Shown: positions 33,312 to 43,842, counted from the stretch's first letter. The stretch is DNA of 64,000 nt from Actinomycetota bacterium (GCA_027314595.1 DAHVAN010000318.1:1-64000), one strand, 5' to 3'. Translations and numbers: made by a program. Notes: generated from the sequence alone by a model not told the origin.

Positions 33312-34223
33312 ATGACAAGCGCAGTCGCGGACGGCGTTCCGGCCGCCGCCGCGCCCGCCGCCGGCCGTCGGCCGCACCGGGCATCCGGCAGGAAGGCGCT
33401 GCGGGAGACCCTGTTCTACCTCGCGGTCGCCGTCGTGGCGCTGATCGCCTTGTTCCCGTTCTTCTGGATCCTGCGCACCTCGCTGCTGTCCGACAGCCAG
33501 GTCGCGGCCGGGGTGGGCGGCGCGAACGGCATCATCCCCTCGCACCTGTCCGCCGTGGCCTACAAGAACGTCTTCACCCAGGCTTCGTTCCTCACCCCGC
33601 TGCTGAACAGCATCATCGTCGCGCTGGCCACCACCGTCGTGACGATCGTCGTCGCGTCCGTGGCCGGGTACGCGCTGGCGCGGCTGCGCATCAGGGGCGC
33701 CGGGCCGATCCTGGCGTTCGTCCTGCTCGCAGGCTTCTTCCCGGTGCTCGCCATGATCGGGCCGCTGTTCCTCGTGCTGCGCTACCTGAACCTGCTCGAC
33801 AACATCTACCCGCTGATCGTCGTCTACCTCGTCTACACGCTGCCGATCGCCACCTGGCTGCTGAAGAACTTCTTCCAGCAGATCCCCTCCGAGCTTGAGG
33901 ACGCCGCGCTCGTCGACGGGGCGACCCGGCTGCAGACGCTGCGGCGCGTGGTCGTCCCCGTCGCCATCCCCGGCGTGTTCACCGCCGCGATCTTGTCGTT
34001 CATCCTGGCGTGGAACGACTTCGCGTTCGCGGTGTCGTTCCTGACGTCGGCGAATCACTTCACCGCGCCGCTGGCCATCACGACGTTCGGCCAGAGCCAG
34101 TACCAGACCTTCTACAACCTGATCGACGCCGCGGTGGTCATCATCTCGATCCCCATCGCGCTGCTCGTGCTGTTCGCCCAGCGGCGGATCGTGGCCGGGC
34201 TGACCGCGGGCTCGTTCCGCTGA
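33312..34223 (+). CDS. Sugar ABC transporter permease (MalG type)
   Basis: A 303-residue inner-membrane protein with six helices and the EAA-type loop LEDAALVDGATRLQTLRRVVVPVAIPG. The ending FAQRRIVAGLTAGSFR is the normal MalG-family C-terminus (usually GAVKG). AGGAGG stands ten bases before the ATG. Last intact gene of the importer operon. Confidence 0.92.
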   Translation: MTSAVADGVPAAAAPAAGRRPHRASGRKALRETLFYLAVAVVALIALFPFFWILRTSLLSDSQVAAGVGGANGIIPSHLSAVAYKNVFTQASFLTPLLNSIIVALATTVVTIVVASVAGYALARLRIRGAGPILAFVLLAGFFPVLAMIGPLFLVLRYLNLLDNIYPLIVVYLVYTLPIATWLLKNFFQQIPSELEDAALVDGATRLQTLRRVVVPVAIPGVFTAAILSFILAWNDFAFAVSFLTSANHFTAPLAITTFGQSQYQTFYNLIDAAVVIISIPIALLVLFAQRRIVAGLTAGSFR

Positions 34224-34239
34224 CAGGCCAGGCTGGCCG

Positions 34240-34356
34240 GGACAGGTCCTGGACCTGCCGCCGCTCATCACGCACCGCTTCCCGCTCGAGCGCTGGCGCG
34301 AGGCGATGCTGGCGGTGCAGGACCCGCGGCGCACCGGCGCAGTCAAGGTGCGGCGC
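34240..34356 (+). pseudogene. Zinc alcohol/sugar dehydrogenase (MDR), C-terminal remnant
   Basis: The frame reads LDLPPLITHRFPLERWREAMLAVQDPRRTGAVKV, the last helix and strand of a medium-chain dehydrogenase/reductase such as sorbitol or threonine dehydrogenase. No stop or start of its own fits. It follows the importer operon and suggests that a sugar-oxidising gene was once its last member. Confidence 0.6.
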
Positions 34357-34469
34357 GCTCCATCTGCTTCCAGCAGTCAGGTTCCAGCGCTAGCGGGTCT
34401 TATGCCCGCTGAACTGGGCATATTGTCCGACTCTCCGCGCATCTGGCCTCATACGCCGACGGCGCCGGC

Positions 34470-34513
34470 GGCGGTGGCGGCGGGGGTGGCGGTGGGGGTG
34501 GGGTGGGGTGGGG
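34470..34513 (+). repeat. G-rich tract with quadruplex potential
   Basis: About 44 bases made of G and GG runs broken by single T or C, ending in four runs of four to five G separated by single T. It lies between two convergent genes and directly abuts the stop codon at 34515. Confidence 0.7.
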
Positions 34514-34514
34514 G

Positions 34515-36086
34515 TCACAGCTCGAACCAGACGACCTTGCCCGTGGGGATCCTGCTCACTCCCCAGCGGCGGGCGAGCCTGGAGACAAGCAGGATGCCGC
34601 GCCCGCCCTCGTCCGTGGGGCAGGGGCTGCCGAGAACCGGCAGGTGATGGTCGTCATCGTGCACTTCGCACAGCAGTGAATCGGTGAGCATGAGCCGGAC
34701 GCTGATCGGCCGGCTGGCGTACCGGGCGGCGTTGGTCACCAGTTCGCTGGCGAGCAGCGTGGCGGTATCCACGCACTCGGCGAGCCCCCACTTGTCCAGC
34801 AGGCCGCGGACCAGGCTGCGCACTATCCGCGCGCTCCGTGCCGACGGGCTCATGATCCAGTTCGCGACGCGGTCGGCCGGGATGCCCGACAGCCTGGCCG
34901 CGAGCAGCGCCACGTCGTCCATGCGGTTGCTCGCGCCGAGGGCATCGAGCAGCCCGTCGCATCGCTGCTCCAGATGCTGGCCGGCGGGCTGCTCGCCGAT
35001 CGCCTGGCACAGTTCGGCCAGGCCCTGCCCCAGGTCGCGGTCGCGGCTTTCCACGAGCCCGTCCGTGCACAGCACGATCAGCGACCCGTCGGGAGTGGTC
35101 ACGTCCATCGTCTGGAAGTCGACGCCGCCGACGCCTATGGGGGCGCCCGCCGGGATCTCCAGCAGTTCCGGCGGCTTGCCTGGAGCGTGCAGCACCGGCG
35201 GGAGGTGGCCGGCGTTGGCGATGGAGCACTGCCTGGCCACCGGGTCGTACAGGCAGTACAGGCAGGTGGCGATGGTGCCCTCCTCGCTGAGGGCGATGGC
35301 GTCGAGGTTGTGCAGCACCTCGGCGGGCGGAAGATCAAGGGCGACGAGCGTGCGCATGGCGGTCCGCAGCCGCCCCATCGCCGCGGCCGAGCGGATGCCA
35401 TGCCCCGTGACGTCGCCGACGATCAGGGCGACCCGGCCGCCGCGCAGCCTGATCGTGTCGAACCAGTCACCGCCCACCCGGGCCGCCGGGCTGCCGGGCA
35501 GGTAGCGGTGCGCGATCTCGATGCCGGGCAGGTCGGGCGGCTCGACCGCGAGCATGTCGCGCTGCAGCAGGTCGACGGTGGCTGCCTCGCGCCGGAACAG
35601 GTAGGCGCCGTGCATGGTCAGCGCCGCCTGCGCCGCAAGCTGGCCCCCGACGAGGAGCTCGGTCTCCCGGAAGCTCCCGGCCAGCCGGGTCCACACCGTG
35701 AAGCCGAGGATCATGCCGCGGACCCGCAGCGGGAACAGCACGCCCGCCCCGGAATCCGTCTGGCCGAGGACGACCGGCCCGGCGCCGTCCTGCGCCGCCA
35801 GCGCGAGCCAGGCGGTCGGCGGGAGGGTCACGGCAGCGCACCCTGCCGTGGCGGCCACCCGCACGTCTCCGGTGAGGCGGCCTCTTTCAGGCAGGAGGTC
35901 GGTTTCCCGCAGCAGGCAGTCGCTGAGGTAGACGGCGGCATGGTCAGCCAGGTCGGGCACGACGGCCGCGGTCAAGCCGACCGCGACCTGCTCGAGGTCG
36001 AGGCTGCTCCCTATCGCCTCGGTGGCGCCGGCGAGGTAGGCGAGCCATTCCCTGGTCGACCGCGCGTCCGCAGGCGCTCCGGTCAC
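34515..36086 (-). CDS. GAF-PP2C (SpoIIE) phosphatase with C-terminal HATPase domain
   Basis: A 523-residue signalling protein. Residues 10-170 form a GAF-like sensor, 190-385 a PP2C/SpoIIE phosphatase (VGGDWFDTIRLRGGRVALIVGDVTGHG with metal-binding Asp residues; LIVLCTDGLVESRDRDL; RMDDVALLAAR) and the last 130 a HATPase_c anti-sigma-kinase-like domain (LLASELVTNAARYA; GRGILLVSRLARRWGV). This combination dephosphorylates anti-anti-sigma factors and phosphorylates them, adjusting sigma-factor partner switching. No membrane helices. Its start overlaps a methyltransferase gene by four bases. The extracellular cue is unknown. Confidence 0.9.
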   Translation of the reverse strand: MTGAPADARSTREWLAYLAGATEAIGSSLDLEQVAVGLTAAVVPDLADHAAVYLSDCLLRETDLLPERGRLTGDVRVAATAGCAAVTLPPTAWLALAAQDGAGPVVLGQTDSGAGVLFPLRVRGMILGFTVWTRLAGSFRETELLVGGQLAAQAALTMHGAYLFRREAATVDLLQRDMLAVEPPDLPGIEIAHRYLPGSPAARVGGDWFDTIRLRGGRVALIVGDVTGHGIRSAAAMGRLRTAMRTLVALDLPPAEVLHNLDAIALSEEGTIATCLYCLYDPVARQCSIANAGHLPPVLHAPGKPPELLEIPAGAPIGVGGVDFQTMDVTTPDGSLIVLCTDGLVESRDRDLGQGLAELCQAIGEQPAGQHLEQRCDGLLDALGASNRMDDVALLAARLSGIPADRVANWIMSPSARSARIVRSLVRGLLDKWGLAECVDTATLLASELVTNAARYASRPISVRLMLTDSLLCEVHDDDHHLPVLGSPCPTDEGGRGILLVSRLARRWGVSRIPTGKVVWFEL

Positions 36087-36769
36087 GGGCCGGCGGCCCG
36101 GCGGCAGTACAGGAACAGCTGCACCTCGGGCGGCACCTGGGTGGTGACCGGCGCGTAGGACAGGTCCCTCGCCTGGAGCACCTCAAAGCCGGCGGACTCC
36201 ACCACCCGCGCGAGCTCGTCGCGCGGGTACCCGGTGACGCGCACTGGCTTGCCAAGGAAGTCGATGGGGACGTCGTCGAGGTCGGCTTCGACCATGCCGA
36301 CCGCCAGCAGCCCGCCGGGCACGAGAACGTCACGCAGCCGGGCAAGGGCGCCGGGGATATCCGCGCGGGGCAGCATGAGCAGCGAGAAGAAGGCCACCGC
36401 CGCGTCGAACCGGCCAAGTTCCCGGCCGATCCCGGTCAGGTCGAGCAGCCGCAGGTCGGCGTCGGGCACGTTCTGGCGGGCCAGCGTGAGCATGACCTCC
36501 GAGATGTCAATGCCGGTCACGCTGAGCCCGGCTTCCTTGAGCTGGCGCGCGGTGGGCACTCCGGTCCCGCACCCGGCATCCAGTACCCGGGCACCCCTGG
36601 CGAGCTGCCCGATCAGCCATTCGCCCGCGGCGACCTGGCCTTCCTTATGCGGAAACGCCTGGTCATATCGTTCACCGATGTTATCGAACGCCGCCGCCTG
36701 AGCGCGCCGGTGCCCGGAAGAGATTCCCGGCTGCAATCCCATGTCCTCCCATGATCTCGAAAGAGGCAT
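36083..36769 (-). CDS. Class I SAM-dependent methyltransferase
   Basis: A 228-residue methyltransferase with motif I ARVLDAGCGTGVPTARQLKEAG, VTGIDISEVML (acidic loop), DAAVAFFSLLMLPR and a VPGGLLAVGMVEADLDDVPI strand. The fold is that of Methyltransf_25/11 enzymes for small molecules. The gene overlaps the phosphatase gene by four bases (ATGA), so both are one transcript. Substrate unknown. Confidence 0.85.
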   Translation of the reverse strand: MPLSRSWEDMGLQPGISSGHRRAQAAAFDNIGERYDQAFPHKEGQVAAGEWLIGQLARGARVLDAGCGTGVPTARQLKEAGLSVTGIDISEVMLTLARQNVPDADLRLLDLTGIGRELGRFDAAVAFFSLLMLPRADIPGALARLRDVLVPGGLLAVGMVEADLDDVPIDFLGKPVRVTGYPRDELARVVESAGFEVLQARDLSYAPVTTQVPPEVQLFLYCRRAAGP

Positions 36770-36853
36770 AGAACTATCTCATCATGGTTAACTCGCACTT
36801 TCGCCGCGTTCCCTGCAATGAGGCAGACAACGTGCGGGTCTGACCAATGACGC

Positions 36854-38359
36854 TTAAGCGGGTCCGGGCTTGAAGATTCCCTGCCCGGGCGTGAGGATCC
36901 CGCCCGGGTCGTAGCGGCGCCGGGCGGCGGCCAGGAACGGCCATTGCGGGCCGAAATGCTCTCGCCAGTCGCCCGTGGTCATCGGGATCGAGCCGATCGG
37001 GTATTCATAGCCGCCCAGAGCGCGCCCCTGCTCGAACAGGGCACGGTTGGCGGCGAGCATCGCGCCGGCGCCGAGCGCGCCGCCCGAGTCAGGCGCCGCG
37101 GTCCGCAGCACAGAGAACAAGAAGACGACCGGCTCGCCGGGCACCCGCAGCAGCGGCGCTCGCAGGGCGTCGCTGCGCAGCGGGTACAGCAGGATCACCC
37201 CGCTCGCCCCGATGTCCGCCTCGGTGAGGCCGGCCATCACGCCGGACACGAACGCGTCCGTGGCGCTGTCCGGCAGGAACATGTTCCACCACGGGTGCGG
37301 GTCGTACCACTCGCCGGTCGACTCCAGGAAGGTCACCGCGGGGGCCAGCCGGTCGAGGAAGTCGTAGTAGCCCAGATCGCTGATCTGCTGGGTGCCGGGC
37401 TCGAAGTGCAGGTCGCCGATCAGCGCCTCGTCATCCGGCGGCGTCGAGTCGTAGTAAGCGGCTGCCTCCATGTAGTACAGCCAGCCCGGCCCGTTCGGAT
37501 TGAGCTCCGCCTCGCCCTCGGCGAACGAGAAACGGCCATCGGCCTGCACCAGCCGCTGGTCGGCCGTGAGGGCGTCGGCCGTCGGGTAGTACAGGATGTA
37601 ATGCCGCACGTTGACCGGCGCAGGCACCAGGCGCAGCCTGGCCCGGACCAGTATCGCGCACTGGCCGAGGCCCGCCAGGACGGCGTAGAACAGATCGGGC
37701 GCCAGCGTCGGCGAGCACACCACGCGCTGGCCGGCGCCGGTGACGACCTCGAGTTCGAGCACGTTGTCGACCTGGGCGCCGTAGTGCGGCGACGCGCCGC
37801 CGACGCCGCCGACCGACAGCGTGCCGCCGACCGACAGTTCGATGTAGTCGGTCAGCACCGGTGGCGTCAGGCCCTGCGGCAACGTCGCGCCGAGCACCGA
37901 ACTCCACCGTGCTCCCGCTTCCGCCTCGACCCAGTCCGCGCAGACCGTGACCGTGTCCAGCGTGGCCATCTCGATGACGAGGCCGCCGCTGACCTGAGCC
38001 TGCCCGTACGTCCCGTGACCCTGCCCGCGCGGCGCCGCCAGGATCCGGTGCTCATTGCAGAAGCGCAGCATCACCACGATGTCGTTGACGTCGCCAGGCT
38101 GCAGCACCGCCCACGGACGGTTGTGGACGATGTGGCCGAAATCGTCGGCGGCAGCTGACAGGGCCGCGTCCGTGAAGAGCAGCCGTCCCTTGAGCGGCGG
38201 CACGGCGGCGACCTTGGCGCGTACCTGCGAACCGGTGATCCAGCGGCGGCCGACCGGGTCGAACCCCGTGATCAGCGCTCCGGCGCTCAGGCCGCACAAG
38301 AGGTCACGCCGCTTCGGCCCGGACGGTATGCTTCCTCGGGCCTTCGGTGTTTTTGGCAC
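36854..38359 (-). CDS. FAD-linked oxidase, cytokinin-dehydrogenase-like
   Basis: A 501-residue flavoprotein of the VAO/PCMH family. A twin-arginine-like start (GPKRRDLLCGLSAGALITGF) suggests export. The motif RGQGHGTYGQAQVSGG resembles the RGHSxxGQA motif of cytokinin dehydrogenases, with His115 in the position that binds FAD covalently. TDYIELSVGGTLSVGGVGGASPHYGAQVDNVLELEVVTGAGQ contains Asp171, which aligns with the catalytic Asp of that family. The C-terminus (FGPQWPFLAAARRRYDPGGILTPGQGIF) is typical. It may oxidise cytokinins or other amines or alcohols. The GTG start has TAGAGT eight bases upstream. Confidence 0.85.
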   Translation of the reverse strand: MPKTPKARGSIPSGPKRRDLLCGLSAGALITGFDPVGRRWITGSQVRAKVAAVPPLKGRLLFTDAALSAAADDFGHIVHNRPWAVLQPGDVNDIVVMLRFCNEHRILAAPRGQGHGTYGQAQVSGGLVIEMATLDTVTVCADWVEAEAGARWSSVLGATLPQGLTPPVLTDYIELSVGGTLSVGGVGGASPHYGAQVDNVLELEVVTGAGQRVVCSPTLAPDLFYAVLAGLGQCAILVRARLRLVPAPVNVRHYILYYPTADALTADQRLVQADGRFSFAEGEAELNPNGPGWLYYMEAAAYYDSTPPDDEALIGDLHFEPGTQQISDLGYYDFLDRLAPAVTFLESTGEWYDPHPWWNMFLPDSATDAFVSGVMAGLTEADIGASGVILLYPLRSDALRAPLLRVPGEPVVFLFSVLRTAAPDSGGALGAGAMLAANRALFEQGRALGGYEYPIGSIPMTTGDWREHFGPQWPFLAAARRRYDPGGILTPGQGIFKPGPA

Positions 38360-38669
38360 GAAACGGTACTCTAACCGAAATCACGCCAGATAAACCCATA
38401 TCAGTGAGCACAGTTATGCTAGTGGTAAATTAGCAGAACTGCGCCTTTCGCGATGCGCGCGAAGATACGAGCGCGCTGACCGATTCGCGAGGATTGTCCG
38501 GGTAACTGGACCTGGCCGGGATCCTGCAGGCCCAGCGAGAAGCGGGCGTTGCCCTCGCTGTCGGCCTGCAGCGTCGATGACCTTGTCCTGGGCGGTGCCG
38601 GGCGCCCGGGAGAATTGATGCGCTCCCGGCGTGAATGATCTCGCCGATTCCTGGGAAACTGAGGCTGAC
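38360..38669. other. Intergenic region between the FAD oxidase and DUF445 genes
   Basis: About 310 bases holding the divergent promoters. The left part is AT-richer (38380-38440). No further gene, hairpin or repeat recognised. Confidence 0.5.
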
Positions 38670-39983
38670 ATGCCGACAGGACCGGGGGCTGCCCAGATGG
38701 AATCCACCTCGGCGACCACCTCGCCGGTCTCCAAGCTCGAGCGCGAGTCGGTGGAATCGCGCAAGCGCCGCCTGGCCGCCGCGCGGCGGCGGGCCACCGC
38801 CTTCCTCGCGGGGGCCACGGTCCTGTTCCTGGCCGTGACCGCGGCGGGCGTTCACGGGACCTTTCCCGGTTACGTGCAGGCCGGCGCCGAGGCCGCCATG
38901 GTCGGCGGCGTCGCCGACTGGTTCGCGGTGACGGCGCTGTTCCGGCGCCCGCTTGGCCTGCCGATACCGCACACCGCGCTGCTCGTCGAGCGCAAGGACC
39001 AGTTCGCCGCCACTCTCGGCCAGTTCGTCCAGGAGAACTTCCTCAACGCTGATGTGCTCGCCGAACGGATCCGGGCCACCCGGCTCGTACCCCGCCTTGT
39101 CGCCTGGCTCACCGACCAGGCCAACGCCGTCCGGTTCGCGGGCCACGCCGCGGACCTGGTGGTCATGGTGGCCGACGCGCTGCACGACGACGACGTGCAG
39201 CGCGTGTTCAGCGCCGGGCTGACCCGGGCGGCCGGCGACGTCGACCTGGCGCCGATGGCCGGGCGGGCGCTGCGGGTCATCGTCGCGAAAGGGCACCACG
39301 CCGATCTGTTCAACACGATCGTGTCCGCCGCCGACCGGTATCTGGCCGATCATTACGACGAGCTTCGCGACCGGTTCGAGACCGAGGCGCCGCGCTGGGT
39401 CCCTGACGCGGTTTACCGGCGGGTCTACGACCGCCTGTACACCCGGCTGCGCCACCGGCTGGCCACGATGGCGGCCGATCCCGAGGACGAGACCAGGCGT
39501 CAGTTCGAAGAATGGATCGCCGGGCTTCCCGACCGTCTCGCGACATCCCCCGAGCTGCGCGAGCGCGGGGACCGCATCAAGCGCGACGTGCTTGCCAGCA
39601 CCGCGTTGCGCGACTGGTCCGCGTCGCTGTGGAAGAACGCCAGGCAGACGCTGCGGACCCAGGCGGCTGACCCGGACTCTGAGCTGCGCCACCGGCTCGC
39701 CGACCTGCTGGAGGCGGCCGGGAAGCGCCTGGAATCAGACCCCCGGCTCCAGGAGGGCATCGAGCGCGCGGTCGAGTCCGGGGCCAGGGCGCTCGCCGAC
39801 CAGTTCCACGACGAGCTGGCCGGCCTTGTCACCGGGACCATCCAGCGGTGGGACGCCGCGGAGACGTCGAGCCAGCTCGAGCTGCTGCTCGGGCGCGACC
39901 TGCAGTTCATCCGCATCAACGGCACCGTGGTGGGCGCTGGCGTGGGCCTGGCCATCCACGCCATCGCCCTGGCCCTGGCCTAG
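38670..39983 (+). CDS. DUF445 family membrane-associated protein
   Basis: A 437-residue protein of the DUF445 (YjiN-like) family: an N-terminal membrane helix pair (ATAFLAGATVLFLAVTAAG) is followed by the diagnostic YVQAGAEAAMVGGVADWFAVTALFRRPLGLPIPHTALL, a long helical middle and a C-terminal segment INGTVVGAGVGLAIHAIALAL. GAGG lies five bases before ATG 38670; a GTG at 38631 is less likely. The role in the cell is not established. Confidence 0.85.
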   Translation: MPTGPGAAQMESTSATTSPVSKLERESVESRKRRLAAARRRATAFLAGATVLFLAVTAAGVHGTFPGYVQAGAEAAMVGGVADWFAVTALFRRPLGLPIPHTALLVERKDQFAATLGQFVQENFLNADVLAERIRATRLVPRLVAWLTDQANAVRFAGHAADLVVMVADALHDDDVQRVFSAGLTRAAGDVDLAPMAGRALRVIVAKGHHADLFNTIVSAADRYLADHYDELRDRFETEAPRWVPDAVYRRVYDRLYTRLRHRLATMAADPEDETRRQFEEWIAGLPDRLATSPELRERGDRIKRDVLASTALRDWSASLWKNARQTLRTQAADPDSELRHRLADLLEAAGKRLESDPRLQEGIERAVESGARALADQFHDELAGLVTGTIQRWDAAETSSQLELLLGRDLQFIRINGTVVGAGVGLAIHAIALALA

Positions 39984-40083
39984 CTTTCCCCGGGTGAGAA
40001 GCCACTCCTGGTTCGGGCGAGAAAGATCTCATATCCCGAACGGACGGTGGTCTGTGTCCCGTGGCGAAGCCCAGCTCGCGAGG

Positions 40084-40095
40084 TAGGTTCGACGT
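40084..40095 (+). promoter_or_regulatory. Leaderless promoter -10 of mtnA
   Basis: TAGGTT (40084-40089) lies six bases before ATG 40096 and there is no Shine-Dalgarno sequence in between. Confidence 0.45.
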
Positions 40096-41145
40096 ATGCG
40101 CCATGAAACAGCCGAGAACGATCCGCTCGACGAGGTGGTCACCTGGCGGGACGGGCACGTCGTCGCGCTCGACCAGACAGTGCTGCCGCACGAGATCCGC
40201 GTGCTGCACATCACCAGCGTGGACGACCTGGTGGACGCGATCACCCGGCTGGCCATCCGCGGCGCCCCGGCCCTCGGTGTCGCGGGCGCCCTCGGCGTCG
40301 CGCTCGCGGTCCGCCAGGCGCAGCGCCAGGGGTGGGACGAGTCCCGTCTGGCGGCCGAGGTCGAGCGCGTCGCCGATGCCAGGCCGACCGCCGTCAACCT
40401 GCGCAGGGAAGTCCGGGCGGCGGCTGCCGTCATCCGCCGCGGCCCGGCGGCCGGCGAGGCCGCGGCCGTCGCCGTCCGGGACGCCACGATCGGCGTGAGC
40501 AGGCGCATCAGCGACCGGGGCGCCCGCTACCTGTCCGAGGCCGCAGGAACCGGCCCGCTGACCATTCACACGCACTGCAACACGGGAACCCTCGCCTGCC
40601 TGGGCTGGGGATCGGCGCTCGGCGTCATCAGGGCGCTGCACGAGCAGGGGGATCTTCGCCAGGTCATCGTGGACGAAACCCGTCCGCTGCTGCAGGGCGC
40701 GCGCCTTACCTGCTGGGAGCTCGGCCAGCTCGGCATCGAGCACTTCCTGATCTGCGACGGGGCGGGGCCGTTCCTCATCAGCCAGGGGCTGGCCGACGCC
40801 GTCGTGGTCGGCGCCGACCGGATAGCGGCCAACGGGGACGTGGCCAACAAGATCGGGACGTACGCGCTGGCGCTGGCGGCGCGCCAGGCCGGCATCCCGT
40901 TCGTGGTCGCGGCCCCCGAGTCGACCATCGACGACGCGACGGCGAGCGGGAAGCAGATCCCGATCGAGCGCCGTCCGGACGACGAGGTCACCCGGGTCCT
41001 CGGCGTCGCGGCGGCGCCCGAGGGCACCCGCGCCCTCAACTACGCCTTCGACGTCACCCCGGCGGAGCTCGTCACCGCCATCGTCACCGAGGACAGGCTG
41101 ATCCACCCGGGCCGCGAGCCGGACACAACAGCCCTCGTCAGCTAG
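40096..41145 (+). CDS. mtnA: S-methyl-5-thioribose-1-phosphate isomerase
   Basis: A 349-residue enzyme of the eIF2B-alpha/MtnA family that converts methylthioribose 1-phosphate to methylthioribulose 1-phosphate in methionine salvage. Family marks are RGAPALGVAGALGVAL, HTHCNTGTLA with the active-site Cys161, and VVVGADRIAANGDVANKIGTYALA with Asp241. The segment LICDGAGPFLIS replaces the more usual TDNMAGxLM, a local difference from typical members. No other salvage gene is adjacent. A leaderless promoter fits the start. Confidence 0.92.
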   Translation: MRHETAENDPLDEVVTWRDGHVVALDQTVLPHEIRVLHITSVDDLVDAITRLAIRGAPALGVAGALGVALAVRQAQRQGWDESRLAAEVERVADARPTAVNLRREVRAAAAVIRRGPAAGEAAAVAVRDATIGVSRRISDRGARYLSEAAGTGPLTIHTHCNTGTLACLGWGSALGVIRALHEQGDLRQVIVDETRPLLQGARLTCWELGQLGIEHFLICDGAGPFLISQGLADAVVVGADRIAANGDVANKIGTYALALAARQAGIPFVVAAPESTIDDATASGKQIPIERRPDDEVTRVLGVAAAPEGTRALNYAFDVTPAELVTAIVTEDRLIHPGREPDTTALVS

Positions 41146-41176
41146 GCAGACAGACCCGCCGCAGGCGCCGCAGGCG

Positions 41177-41233
41177 TATTGGGCCAGATGCGCAGATGCC
41201 CCAATCTTATTGGGCCAGGTGCGCAGATGCCCC
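41177..41233. repeat. 26-bp direct repeat before the aquaporin gene
   Basis: TATTGGGCCAGATGCGCAG.. (41177-41202) recurs at 41208-41233 with one mismatch and a five-base gap, a 31-base period (three helical turns). It may bind a regulator of the aquaporin gene. Confidence 0.6.
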
Positions 41234-41266
41234 GGTTACCAGTAGGACAGGGGAAAGGAAGGCGGA

Positions 41267-42142
41267 ATGACCAGACAGCCTGATGAGCCAGCCTTGCCGC
41301 CGCCGGAGCAAAGCCGACGCGAAGCCGCCCGCCACGCCGGCCTGGCTCTGCAGGCCTTCGGCCATCCGAACTCGGTGGCCAGGCAGTTCGATTTCTGGGA
41401 TGACAGCTATGAAGCGCGGCGGCTGTTCTCTGAGCTGCTCGGGACCTTCTTCCTGGTCCTGGTGGCCGTCGGCGGCGGAATGGTCAACGCTCGCTTCGGC
41501 GGCCACGCGGTTCCCTTCGTCGCCCAGGTAGTGGCGCCAGGGCTGATGGTGGCCGCGATCATCCTGTTCATGGGGACGGTGTCCGGCGCGCACCTGAACC
41601 CCGCGGTGAGCGTGGCGTTCGCCGCGCGGGGCGACTTCCCCTGGAAGCGCGTCCCGGCGTATATCGCCGCCCAGTTCGTCGGCGCGGTCCTGGCCACGTT
41701 GCTGCTGTGGGCGCTGATCGGCAGGCAGGGCAGCGCGGGGCTGACGCTGCCCGGCCACGGCATCTCGGCGGGCGTCGCCCTGGTGTGGGAACTGGTCCTG
41801 ACCGCCGGGCTTGTGAGCGTGATCCTCGGCACCGCGTCGGGCGCTCAGCAGATCGGGCCGCTGGCCGCCATCGGCGTGGGCAGCTACATCGCGCTGGCCG
41901 GGCTGTGGGGCGCACCGGTCAGCGGCGCGTCGATGAACCCGGCCAGGTCGCTCGGCCCGGCCCTGGTGCTTGACGACTGGACCGCCTGGTGGGCGTACCT
42001 GGCCGGCCCGGCGGCCGGCGGCCTCGTCGCGGTCGCCTTCGCCTACGTGCTGCGCGGCCGCGGCGGCGGCCGCAGCGGGATGGCCGCGGCCCAGGGCACG
42101 ATCGGGGTGGAATGGCGGCCCGGCCCCCACCCGCGGGACTGA
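41267..42142 (+). CDS. Aquaporin (MIP family)
   Basis: A 291-residue channel with six membrane helices and both half-helix signatures: SGAHLNPAVS (NPA 111-113) and SGASMNPARS (NPA 224-226). The selectivity-filter region (His/Arg type) looks like a water channel of the AqpZ branch rather than a glycerol facilitator, which would have NPA followed by a conserved Asp. It has a long soluble N-terminus of about 50 residues and an arginine/glycine-rich tail. AGGAAGGCGG precedes the ATG; the double repeat at 41177 may control it. Confidence 0.9.
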   Translation: MTRQPDEPALPPPEQSRREAARHAGLALQAFGHPNSVARQFDFWDDSYEARRLFSELLGTFFLVLVAVGGGMVNARFGGHAVPFVAQVVAPGLMVAAIILFMGTVSGAHLNPAVSVAFAARGDFPWKRVPAYIAAQFVGAVLATLLLWALIGRQGSAGLTLPGHGISAGVALVWELVLTAGLVSVILGTASGAQQIGPLAAIGVGSYIALAGLWGAPVSGASMNPARSLGPALVLDDWTAWWAYLAGPAAGGLVAVAFAYVLRGRGGGRSGMAAAQGTIGVEWRPGPHPRD

Positions 42143-42201
42143 CAGGCAGAACGCGTCCGCCCCCGTGCACGCCAGGTGCCGGGGGCGGACCACACGCGAA
42201 G

Positions 42202-43653
<1,452 letters not shown>

Positions 43654-43842
43654 CCAGCCAGGCAGTGCCTCCTAGCCGGTGGTCCACGACCATAATGGCC
43701 CTCGGCTGTGACGATGTCGCTGTTGAATGCACCGGAATTTCGGCGACGGTGTCGTTACTGGCCCCAGCGGTCAGACGGCAGAGGTGGCGCAGGTCACACG
43801 GTGTTGAGGCCCGCCGCGGCCCGGCGGGGAGCCAGGTATCCG

